64,000 nucleotides of DNA from Chimonanthus salicifolius. Taxonomy: Eukaryota; Streptophyta; Magnoliopsida; Laurales; Calycanthaceae. The stretch covers positions 30,366,631 to 30,430,630 of the forward strand of contig CM023539.1 in the NCBI GenBank assembly GCA_013350335.1, in the 5' to 3' direction. Below are positions 34,477 to 45,800 of this stretch, in pieces. Each line of letters opens with the position of its first letter. Position 1 is the stretch's first letter. Below the pieces are notes generated by a model. It had not been told where the DNA came from, searched no databases, and saw nothing but the letters and a program-made list of their open reading frames with translations. The position numbers and the translations under genes are program-made.

Positions 34477-34576
34477 NNNNNNNNNNNNNNNNNNNNNNNN
34501 NNNNNNNNNNNNNNNNNNNNNNNNNNNNNNNNNNNNNNNNNNNNNNNNNNNNNNNNNNNNNNNNNNNNNNNNNNNN
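34477..34576. other. Assembly gap (100 N)
   Basis: Exactly 100 undetermined bases, the usual placeholder for a gap of unknown size. The sequence on the right (34577 on) does not continue the LTR on the left, so the missing length may be large. Confidence 0.98.
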
Positions 34577-35314
34577 GACAACCAAGAAATCTAACATAAT
34601 CCCATGATTAAGGGTCTTGATAACTAAAAAATATACAAGAATAGAAAGATTTGGTAGAAAAATTAGGCGGATAAAGATATTCCTTGAATACTACCAATCA
34701 CAATTTCATAAATTTTCAAAAAATGCACACCTATTCTGCATCCAATCATCGTCATGTATCTTAAAGATTTTCTTCATGTCAGCTAGTATTAGAGAAGTCG
34801 GTGCTAGCCGGGGTTTTAAAATTCAGATTATATTACGAATCGATTCCATCTCTATTAAAATAGATCTGATTTCAAGTGAAATTGGCAAGATTTCTTTCCA
34901 TATTCTCTTGAATAATTAATTTAGAATCTGAATCTATTATTTTTAAATGAAGAAAATGAGTAGTTATTGTTAGCCCGAAAAGTGGATGATTTTTTTGTGA
35001 GTCAAATTAAGTTGTCAATTTCGTGATTGTGTCCGACTGAGTCCTGAGTTGTCAATTTCTATAGTTGAGTCGTGACTGTGTCCATGTGTCCAAGACCTCA
35101 CATCTGGAAGACCATCAAAGTTAAAACAAGCCTTAAGCTCCAAAAGCAACGAATATTGGAAGGCAACGTACCGAAATCGGATAAACTTCATGAATGCCAA
35201 CCAACATAGGTAAATTGGACCTTAGGACTGACCTAAAAGCCTTAGAATCTATTGGTTAATACTGGCCTAATTAAATTGGTTTTCTAAGTGTGCTTTGCCC
35301 ATTCGAGAGCTCTT
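34577..35314. other. No gene identified
   Basis: AT-rich sequence between the gap and a TRIM. It has one 100-residue plus frame (34617-34919) rich in Ile/Lys/Ser with no recognised domain, and a local near-repeat of a TCGTGA.TGTGTCC word around 35020 and 35070. I see no exon-like structure. Confidence 0.4.
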
Positions 35315-36866
35315 TGTGACACCAGTCCCACATCGCCCAGGAAGGGGAAGTGGGAAGGGTTTATTTGAGGGGAGAGTCCCTTCTCACTTAAGGCCTTTTG
35401 CGCCTGGTCAGGTGAACCAAGGCTCAGAGCAAATCTATGTGGGTCCATGGGGCCCAAAGTAGATAATATCGTATTGGAGATTTGGGTCATCACAGTTAGT
35501 ATTAGAGCATGGTTCAACTCTAATGTAGACTAGATAAAAATAAGAATACCCAACGTTGAACTAATGGAAGCTTAAGTAATTAAACAGGTCAAGAAACAAA
35601 TAAAACTTGCTGACGACAACCAATGAATGTGATCTCTCTCTCACGGGCCAATGCTAAATCTACAGTTGATATGCACAACCCTACTTCTCTATTTTCCCTG
35701 AACTGACGGAAGAGAAGATGTCTCGAACAAAAGATTCACAGATATAGGACAGCAGAATTCACCCAGAAAGAGGGCTGCCAATCGTGGTTGAAATTCCTTC
35801 TGCCAGCTCTGTATCGCACGCCTGAATTCCAAACAGAACTGCCTACTACTTGCAGTTAGGGCTGATGGAAAACGAACAGCCAGATCCGGTAGAACTGATG
35901 GTATTGGGCCTGGTGCTGTCCGATCGACAAAAGTCTGCAAATTGTTGCAGAACTTCCCTTCAACGAAACCTGCCTTCAAGTAGGTGTGTAGATCTATTTC
36001 GACACCTGGCCTTGAACTGGACCCAAGTGGAGATTGCAAACTGCTTTCAATACTAGCTTTGCAAGACAGCCACGAAACATCAGAACTTAAGCCTGGGATT
36101 GAGAAAACTCTGCAATGTATTGCAGGAAACAATTTCAACAAACCATCATTTGTAAAAGCAAATAACATAAACTTTTATTCATCATCGAAAAAGTCCCCTA
36201 ATACTGGTTACATTCAGCCTATAAATACTGCTAAAAACAACCGACTATATCCCTAAACAATAAGAACCGACCCTCTTATACAAACTTTATATCAAATTCG
36301 ACAACCCAATTCCTAATTAAAGTCGAAATAAAACTATCCTACTAATAATAAGACACCTACTCAATCCTAAACTACTTTATCTAAATCGCCACCGATTCTA
36401 AATAACCAAATCCAATCTGATTAGGACTTTAGTGACTTGCTGGAATTAATTGGAGTCTCAAGATTTGGTGATGGGTGATTCACGCCCAAGCTTGGGTTTC
36501 ACAAGTGTGGGTCCGATCTTGGAGCTTGTTGGGCCAAGGCTTGGGCCTAATTGTGGCTTAGCTTGACATGAATTGGGCTAGGACCCACCTTCAATGATGC
36601 CCACATCAAACTCTCTGCCTGTGTGGGTCCTCTGTTTGTCTGACGTGACAGACTCGAGGACGGCTATGATCTTAAGGGGGTGGATTATGAAACCTAGTCC
36701 CACATCGCCCAAGAAGGGGATGTGGGAAAAGTTTATTAGAAGGGAGAGCCCCCTCTCTCACATGAGGCCTTTTGGGCCTGGTCGGTGGGTAGGGCCCAAA
36801 GAAAATCTGTGTGGGTCCATGGGGCCCAAAGTGGACAATATCATGTGGGCGAGTCGGGTTGTCACA
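35315..36866 (+). mobile_element. TRIM element with perfect TSD, containing a nested solo LTR
   Basis: The 5' LTR is 35315-35494 (180 bp, TGTGACACC...ATCACA) and the 3' LTR is 36686-36866 (181 bp, ...GTTGTCACA). They share CAGTCCCACATCGCCC-type and GGGCCCAAAGT..A..ATATC words. A degenerate PBS (TTAGTATTAGAGC, 35496) follows the 5' LTR. A PPT-like TTAAGGGGGTGG precedes the 3' LTR. Flanks are CTCTT (35310-35314) and CTCTT (36867-36871). Without the nested LTR (35521-36608 and one TSD) the element is ~0.46 kb and has no coding sequence. Confidence 0.88.
35521..36608 (-). mobile_element. Solo LTR, 1,088 bp, perfect TSD
   Basis: Flanked by AACTC at 35516-35520 and 36609-36613. The plus reading starts TAATGTAGACTAG (TGATG in sister copies) and ends CCACATCA. 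It shares GAAGCTTAA and downstream blocks with 25070-26096, 26874-27594 and 37946-39298. Frames at 35689-36256 fall within it and are not credible genes. Confidence 0.85.
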
Positions 36867-37945
36867 CTCTTGCTATCAATCAAATGTGTCCTTGCAATCT
36901 AAAAATTGCTTATTATAGTTAAAACTATTTGATTGCAAAGATCACACATGTGCTCTCCACTATGTCCAATTTTTCACCAACTCCAAATTCACATACAAAA
37001 TGGGTGAAATCTTGACATAGCTAGGCATCTCGGAATGTTCATAAGGATGTCTTCAGAATTTCGGAGATGTGCCATCGGACAATCCTATATCAAATTCCTA
37101 AACCTCTTCTCTCTAAAATTGTCTCTTGAACGATCTCTCGGACGTTTCAAGATAGGCTTCTTAGGACATGTTGTAGCACAGTGTCTAACCCGACCTGGCC
37201 AAACATCAAAAACCGGGCCCATTTTTTTTTTTTTTTTGTATTTATTTTTCATTTTCTTATTGTATTTTTATTTTATGTATTCTCTTAATTTTACGTATTA
37301 GGGTTTCTTTCATGTAAATATGAATAAGAGTTGTATTGGAGACAACAAATGAATGAATATGAATTGATTTGGGTTTTTCCCGTATCTCCCGTTTCCCCTC
37401 TCGTGGGTAGACTCCCATGTCTCTCTCTCTTCTACCTCTAAGGAATCCCGCTGCCGTAAGCATTCGACAGTGTTCCTGAAGTTATCTTCCTGCCCTCCTC
37501 TGCATGCAAGCAGAAGGTTGGGCTACGACCAGGCCGGCAGATGTTGGGCATAGTTTGTTGATCACGTGTGCCCCTGTTTCTTATCCCCTGTTTTCATCTG
37601 TCCTTCGCATCTCCAATATCCTCTTCTAACCCAGCCAACATCCTTGCCTCCATCGGCCATATCTGCAACCAGTCGAGATTCATCTTGATGTCTCACCTGA
37701 ACCCATCATCCCTTCACTCCAATCGCCCCAAACCTCCTCGTCATCCAGATCTATGTCCCTCCATATTTTTCTCTCCATTGCCTAACAGTCCCTGACATGT
37801 TGTTTTACTGCCCTTTCCAATTAGCCAAACCCCCATACCTCACGTCCCATTCTCTACACCTTCAGCCCATTCTTCTAACGCCTCCATCGACCCTCTCTTA
37901 TTATCCCAACATTAACTCAATATCCATTCAACCCATCTCCTAAAC
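36867..37945. other. LTR-like remnant; no gene identified
   Basis: 36867-37190 is unassigned; the frame at 37035-37301 shows no domain. 37205-37560 has a T-run, then TTAGGGTTTCTTTCATGT and GAATAAGAGTTGTATTGG. This resembles the R/U5 end of a copia LTR on the plus strand, but no partner is seen. 37560-37945 is C-rich, low-complexity sequence that continues past the solo LTR at 39304. Confidence 0.35.
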
Positions 37946-39298
37946 TGATGTCGGCTAGGTAGGATTAAAAATACCCAACCTCAAATTATAGCGGAAGCTT
38001 AAATAATATCTTAAATAATTCGATCGCAAAATAAATTAAGATCTCACGCGATCTAACACTAACCGTTATGCTGATACAATAGAGGAATCAATCAACTCCA
38101 CCCAACCCTTGACTCGGGGGGATTTTTCTTCAAGCCTTGCTTGATGCAATCTCAAACTTGAGAATAAATAAAATTGAAATCTATTCCTTTCAATGTGGCT
38201 GAAGTGTGATTTAGATCAGTCTCTCTCGTCCCTGACCTTGTCAGGATTTACCTAGCAATCTGGCTGCAACACTTGGCTGCTTACACTTTGATCTAAGGTG
38301 CTGATCTGGGCCCTGACTTGTAAACAGAGGCTGGATCAAATTCAACCCACTGTTAGCACTCAGACTGGGTTTGAATTATCACAAGAAATCACTGTCTGTA
38401 GCAGCAATAAAACTCCAAGCTGATCTGGGATTCAGACCTCTCAACGGGGCTGGATTTTCCAGCAAATCTGCAACTGAAGACGATCACCCAAACTGGGCCT
38501 GGTTTTGCAAGAATTCTGCGATGTCTTGTAGTAAGTATGTGCCAACGAAACCTGCTAATAGTTGCAGGAATTTACCTCACAAACAGTCCTTCGTTTGTAA
38601 AAGAAACAAAACTAATTGTTTTTATTCATCAAAATCTCCTCCTCTTTCTCGCTAATTACACTTGTTTAAATAGGGAAAAAGCCCTACTGACATGAGCCGA
38701 CCCTCACATCTTTCATTCCTAATACAACATTAGCGAGTAATTCTAAATAAAACAAATTTCTAAACTAATGAAACTATAGTTAGAAATAATAAAAATAACA
38801 ACTTCCCAAATCTAGAAAACAAAACAAAGAAACTTCCTAATTAAAATAAGAAAGAAATAAAAATACATAAAGTCCTAATTAAACTAAACATGTGCTGCCT
38901 TTCCATAGCTCACACGGTGCTGTAGTGAGAGTCCAAACGTCCACTGCATGTAGTTGCATTAGGACACTTGTACCCACAAGTGGAGAATAATCAAACTCCA
39001 CCATCCTTCTCATACAAAGTCATGCACGTGATTTAGTATTTGGAGTCTTCATGTGGGGCCCAATGAAAAGTCCAATAGTGAGCTGAATTCAAATTGACTT
39101 GTTGGATTTCATTGGAACCTTGTTGGGCTTTGATTGGGTCTGGTTCACACATAGGTTCACTATTTCAAATCTTTTGACACGGATACCTGCCTAGATCGAA
39201 GATATAGTTTCGACTCGGGTATCAAACTCGATAAAGTGCTCATGTACCCACCCTGGTCAAAATTAAAATTTTGATTACATCCACATATGTCCGCATCA
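37946..39298 (-). mobile_element. Solo LTR, 1,353 bp, perfect TSD
   Basis: Flanked by TAAAC at 37941-37945 and 39299-39303. The plus reading starts TGATGTCGGCTAGG and ends CCGCATCA. Blocks around 38590-38700 align with 25545-25690 and with 36140-36280. This is the most complete LTR of the family that also forms the 25070-27594 element. Confidence 0.87.
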
Positions 39299-39303
39299 TA
39301 AAC

Positions 39304-39699
39304 ATCTAAAATCACCCACCTAATGCCACCTACATTCTTTGTTATCACCGTACCCGTCACCTCCTTCCATCTCTTCTCTTACAAAACCAAGACCCATCTG
39401 TTGTTGCCTAAACCCATTCGCACACACCAGTTCGCCCATCCTTTCCTTGCTTTTCTTATTTGATTTTCATTCATCTCCCACCATTAATTCTTTATTAACC
39501 ACCAATCCCCTTTATTTAATACTATTCCACCTACCACATCTCATCGAGCAGTGAGCCTCTCTTTGAGCCTTCAACCTTTATTAACACCATTAACCATGTA
39601 TCATTAAGCCCATTTAATTATTTCAATTAGACCCATCAACCCCTATTTATTTAACCCTTTAAACTAAGCCATTCATCCATATTTTCACTGATCCTACTC
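39304..39699. other. No gene identified; C-rich low-complexity DNA
   Basis: About 0.4 kb rich in CCCA/CATC words, the continuation of 37560-37945 once the solo LTR is removed. The 71-residue frame at 39339-39554 is Leu/Ser/Pro-rich and not convincing. Confidence 0.4.
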
Positions 39700-40795
39700 A
39701 CTGCATCAGGACGTTCTGGAGATGGATTTTGGAAGTTCCGGAGATTGTTATGCACAGTCAAAATATATGTTGTAAGGTCAAACTATCTGTTAAAATATAA
39801 TTGTTGCAAATTTGACTGTTGTAATTTCGGATGTTCAGAAAGTTACTTAGAAACTTCCGAAGAGCTGGTCCGTTGGGAAAATCTTTGCCTATATAAACCA
39901 AAGTCATTTGAGTGGCAAAGGTTGAACCTTTTGAGTTGAATTTTCTTGCACATATCTCTAAGTATCCCAACCACCTCTTGAGCAAAAAAAATCAATATTT
40001 GAACCTCTTAAGCTCTTAAACTTAATCTCTCTCTCCTAAACACATTCTAAACACTAATAGGAAAAATCTTGAGCATATAAGGGTCGAAGTTGAATGTGTC
40101 TTTGAAAAGATTTTCTAGAGGCAAAAATCATTCATAGTAAAACTTTTATCTACTCTAGACCTCTTTACATTTTCTTGGTTGAGCTTCGTTGGAGAATCTA
40201 CTTCAACAATCCAAGAAGAAGAGGAATTTTCAAGGACACCCCAAAAGTAACATCAAGCAACAAAAGGTGAGTGTTCTTGGTAAAAGTCTCAAACTCTGCT
40301 ACTTTCTGTCATTTGAAACAATATTGCAAATGGTTGGTTTAACCCTAAGTAAAATCCAAGAAAGGTGTGTTCTTCGTGTGTCGGTTTGATCTTCACCGTT
40401 GAAGAAGATCAAGTATTGTACCGGTTTGATCTCTACCCGTGAAAGAAATCAAAGGTTGTAATTTGTTTAGTTTATAGTGGAATTCTCAAGTGGTGCACTT
40501 AAGGTGTGGACGTAGGTAAGGTTGCTGAACCACGAAAAAATACTTGTGTCATTATCTTCCATTTCTGCTCATCTCCTCACTTTACTTTGTGCACTTGCTT
40601 TATTTCATATCTTATTGCACAACTAAGTTGTGTTGACTTGCTCTTGCTTGCATAGCTAATTGGACTAATTGGACAAATTAGCAAAGACCAACCTTTAAGT
40701 GTCTAATATTTTAAAGAAATCTAAAATTCAACCATAGTCCTATTCACGCCCCCTCTAGGACTATTCTAGACATTTACCTAGCTTGACTAACATTT
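39700..40795 (+). mobile_element. SIRE/Maximus-type LTR fragment (plus)
   Basis: It has a TGCCTATATAAACC promoter box at 39887-39900, matching the TGCCTATATATACTCC box of the LTR at 27595-29508. There is an AAGTGGTGCACTTAAGG segment near 40488 as in 24337. Near its end (about 40739-40765) it carries CCTATTCACGCCCCCTC, the SIRE LTR-end word. The start is missing and no PBS follows. Confidence 0.6.
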
Positions 40796-40864
40796 ATCAA
40801 TTATGTTAAAGATCCTTACCAGTAAATATAAACAATAAAAACACAACAACCATATGGACATTGT
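40796..40864. other. Short spacer
   Basis: A 69-bp AT-rich stretch between the SIRE-type LTR fragment and the Athila LTR. No feature seen. Confidence 0.4.
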
Positions 40865-42892
40865 TGATGTGCAAATTTTACATTTATAATCTCGCAAGCG
40901 CACCAACCATTCACAAGCATAGCATATGAGTACGAGATCGAACCCAAAGGAAATCCACAAAATATATGTTTAAATTAAATTGGTATCTTTAAAATGATGT
41001 AATCTTGAGAAAAATGAATTAACTTAGAATTAAAATAAAACATATTTATTTGGAAAAATCAAGTAAACACCATCTTTTATTTTACTTGTGAATCTCATCA
41101 AATTAGTCCATTTTATTTTTTTATTGGTGAATCATGAATTTGTAGTCTCATTTTTAATTAAAAATGCAAAGTTCAAAATTAGAATAATATATTTACAATC
41201 CTAGTTATTGATTTGATACATGAATTAAAGAATTAAATAATAAAGAATGAAACAAAGTGTACAATGGATACTAAAAATAAAAACTAAACAATTTGAATAC
41301 ATGAATTGCAAATCAAGGAAGTACAAAATAAATAATCATACAACAAAAAGAACATTAAAAATACATTAATTAACAAACAAACAAAATGAATGACATAACT
41401 AAATAAAGTAAATAACAGAAATAAATTGAAAAGAAAAGTAAATAATAAAATAAAACAAGACATAATTTAAAGGTGGTTTTGGAATTTTTCTCTCATCGTC
41501 CAAAATGAATAAATAAATAAGAAACCTAGATCTGAAATTCAATGTATAGAATTCAAGAATCAATTACACCATTTAAGTAATAGTGTATTTATAGGCTCTG
41601 GATTGGAATGGATGGCTGGGATTAAATCTTAGTTTGAGTTATTTATGAATGACTTGGATTAGATCTCATTGGAATTGGGTGGTTGAGATTTTTAGTTGCA
41701 AAAGGTTAAGGTTCAAATATGGTGTACACGAATTTGGTCTGTTTGGGTGGCTTGGAGTGGAGTGCAAGCAATGGATGAGAGAAAATAGGAATTGAATTAG
41801 GCATGGGATTTTCGAGTTTGGCTATGTAGGATTAGGGTTTGTCTTGTGTATTGGTAATTGGGTGGATGAGATTGAGAGATGAGATGAATGGATGTATTGA
41901 TGATAATGAGGTGATGTGGAGGGTTGACTAGGTATGAAATTCGAATGGGGTTGATTTGGATTGTAAAATCGTGTGTGACATGGAAGATTAGGTTGATGAG
42001 GTGTGTAGGGATCTTAGGAGTATATCTAGATGGTTTTTGGTCTAAGTGCATGGAGAGGTTTTAGGTGCTAAAATCGTGTGGAGTGTGTGTTTGATGGATA
42101 GGGTATTAACAAGGCATGGGCGAATGGAGGCTATCTTGAGCTCCAAGTTGTTCTAACTTAGGGTTTGGTGAATGGATGGCTAAGATTGGTTTGGGTTAAA
42201 TCTAATGGTTCTAGGTTTAATTGGTAAAAACAAATTATAAAAATGGTAAGGCTTCTAATGGAGGGTTTGGATTCAAGGGTTAAGCTAGATAGGTGATGAA
42301 ATGCATGTCCTAGATCTAGCGCAAATTATGTATGTGATGGATGAATATGGAGGCTCTATGGGATTTTCCTAAATTTACATTGGATGATTGTGATGAAATG
42401 TGCTAAGATCTACTGGCTTAGATGGTTGTTGGATGATCTACTTGGATAGATGAATAGGTGATGCATGGATGGATGTAATCCTAAGGTAAATCTAGATGAT
42501 GGATATGTTGGATGGTCTAGATCTGATGTTAATAGATGTACGGGTTGGATTTGAAAGTGGATCTAAGGTTTGACCTAATTTTAATGCATGAGATGGAGAG
42601 TTAAGATTTAAGATGGAGATTGGATGGTATGGATATGAAATGTGTATGGAAGTGAAAGGGAATAAGGGATATGGATTTCGGCCATGGGTAATTAGGCTTT
42701 GGTGAAAATCGAACATGATCCATGGAGCATTTGGACTTTTGGATCTTTGACCTCAACTCTTTGGACTTCATCTTAGGCCCACTTGACTTGGGCTTCAGCT
42801 TGAGAACTTGGGCTTGAGTAACACATTGGCCTCGTCCAGCTGTGTAAAATGCGTATGGACTGCTTGTGGCCTGGCCCAATGTTGGCTTGTGA

Positions 42893-45800
42893 TGTAATGA
42901 CCCGTCCCGAATTTTCTAATTTTCGAAGAGATTTTCGGATATCTGAGTTGTTTTAGGAACCTTGGTAACAGTGAAGAGAGTGTGGGCGCCATGGTGGGCC
43001 CAATTTACCTGTTTTCGAGTTCAGCGACTCGAAGGGCATTGTCACGCCCCGTCCCGGGATGTGGGCTCAGAACGCGACTAAATTTTTTTTTTTTTAAACT
43101 AATCCAAACACTACAAGTCCATGGGCCTTTATCGATCTCATCAAAAAGCCCATAGAAAATGGTCTACATGATCATGTGGACAACGCGTGTGATTCGACAC
43201 ATCAAGGCTCGAATAAATTTCAACTCCACATTGACTTCCCAACAAGATCAAACCTAGGCGATCCATCATCAGTGCCCTTTGGCGACCCAATACTAGTGGC
43301 GATGCTTCGCCCCTGACAGCAAATGTGTTATCTAGGTTGATGTTGCACACTCGGTTCTTCCCCGTTTCGACGGTCGAAATCTAAAATACACACCACAATA
43401 CAATCAATTATATCTCATATTATCATATTACACAATATATGACTTATACACAATGTCTTTATACCACAAGTGGCATAATCACCTAATATTCACATGATTT
43501 TTATATAAAACTAAACAAACATAAATCCTACCCTCGATCAGCACTAGATTTCGACTCCTAAGCACCGCAGAGGGATTCTTCATTTCTCACATCAAATACA
43601 TGACCTGCATTGTAAGGGATGTGAGCTCTAGCCCAGTAAAGAGATCTCAAATTAACAAATCCCTCCAAATTTTCAGAATATCAAATTTACAATGCAGTCT
43701 ATAAGGAAAACACTTAGAACACAATGGCATACATTTACCATTTGTTCTTTCTTATCCACGTACACACCCATGCATACTCACGCATATACCTGTAAACCCA
43801 CCTAAGTACACACACAAATGTAGATGCCACCCACACATGCATTCTCACATTTGCACCTGCAAACTCACACATGTATTCATAATATTAATAGCACAATGCA
43901 TGTTCAACAACATGATAAACAAATAAATCATATTTATCATTTACAAGGTTACAACGAAATTTGTAATACACTGGGGAATCCCACTCAACCCCGTTGAGGT
44001 ATCCTACTCAACCCCAACTGTACAGGTCCAGGGTATCCCACTCAACCCTATCGAGGAATCCCACTTGTCCTCGAATGCATTAAATCAAGGCAGACAGAAT
44101 GCAGCATCTTGCAAGAGCTCGACCGAACGTACAAGTGTGTGTGTATACTTAACATGTATATTAACTTCAACTACCCATAAACATGAAAACAATTTAAAAT
44201 CACCATTTACTTATGCTTTCTCCATATATCCTTTCCACGAGGGTTTAACAATGGAGTTCCACTTTGCATCCACTGGTTTCAATCTAGGTTTAAGAACCTA
44301 GAGTTTTTTCATCTCGTCACCTGCACAAACTTATTAGCACAGGAATAATCACATACATACATAATTCTATGCATGATCAAATATCACCTGTTCACATAAC
44401 CAATGCATGGATCACATGCATGCACTAGTATACACATACTACATGCACCAGAAACCATAGCTGAGCCTAATGCATATTCAATTATAGTATGCATCAATGA
44501 CCATAGCATGAACCACATGCACATGTACCACACTAAATGCATCATTTTTGGACATTTCTCACTATTTGTCCAAACCCATAAACCTACTATCCCCTAGACA
44601 TACAATGGGTCCCATTTTCCCTCCTAGAGTCTAATAGTTTCTAACACAAACTCATAATACGAGTCAAGTTTAATCTCCTCACCTTGATCGACAAAGTTTA
44701 GTGAGTGTCTCGATTTCCGTGAAGGAGCGAGAAAGCTGGTCCAACTGTTTCAATTGGATAATTGACAAAATTAGACACTATATTTAATGACCTAAGTTGA
44801 CCCGACGGACAACTCAATGGGTCCGACTGACGGAACATAGTTCTATCGAGATAAACTCTTGGAGGAACGAATAACAAGAAGTCATAAAATTTTAATAACT
44901 CTTTTAAAATGTCACCGTCTAAAATTAAGATAATAGCTTATCTTTTATTAACACAAACCAACTAACGTAAGTAAGGAAATCAATTGATATCTTAAAATAA
45001 AAAGGTTTAACATTTATTATGTGAAAAACCCAACTTTTGAAGTTAAATAGTAAGTCATTTAAAACTCATTCCACTGAGGCTTAGTTCAATTTAAAATCCC
45101 AAAATAAGAACTCATCAATTAAGTGGATAAAGGAAATAAATAAATAAAGTTCTCTACTTAAACTCATCAAACAAAACTTACAATATCCAAATAAAAATAT
45201 AACTTTAACATTCTTGCATAAAATCCTGTGAGTAAAAAAATAGGATACAACTTTATCTAAAAGAAAACACCACCTTAATATTTAAAGGTGTTAAAATCTC
45301 AACATAAATAATTGAACAACATAATAACTAAATTCTCCATGATTAAGATAGGATGCTAATTTAAACCCAAAATAAATAACATCTAATGTTATCTAAAATA
45401 CCCATAAATAAAAGAAATAACTAAAATGATAAGACTTAATCTAATAGATAAACTATTAATTTCTAAAATATTGGTGATAACAACATAAAACCCAAATGAA
45501 TGGAGATTTGAGTATACAGCACCCAAGGTGCTAAACTGAGATGGAACGGTGCCGCCCCAAGCAACACCTCAGAGAAAAAAAAACATAGAAGAGAGATAAG
45601 AGGAATAGGAAAAAGAATAGCTAGTTTTACAATATCTCCAACCTAAATTGTAATCAAAGTTTAATAAAACCAACTAAACTAGATATTTGCATAATCTGAT
45701 AATTTCATAATAAGTAATATATTTAAACAAAAACCCAAGTGATGGAATGACCTTTACAAAAAAACTGAAATATTAAATAAAAAATAAAAACTGAATTTAA

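Noticed and set aside
34030..34594. Overlapping 183- and 163-residue frames crossing the N run
   Set aside because: They are open only because N cannot be translated as a stop; the rest is GGCCCA-rich LTR sequence.
37568..37795. 75-residue Pro/Ser-rich frame as a host exon
   Set aside because: C-rich low-complexity DNA, no splice context, and the surrounding sequence continues as the same low-complexity DNA after 39304.
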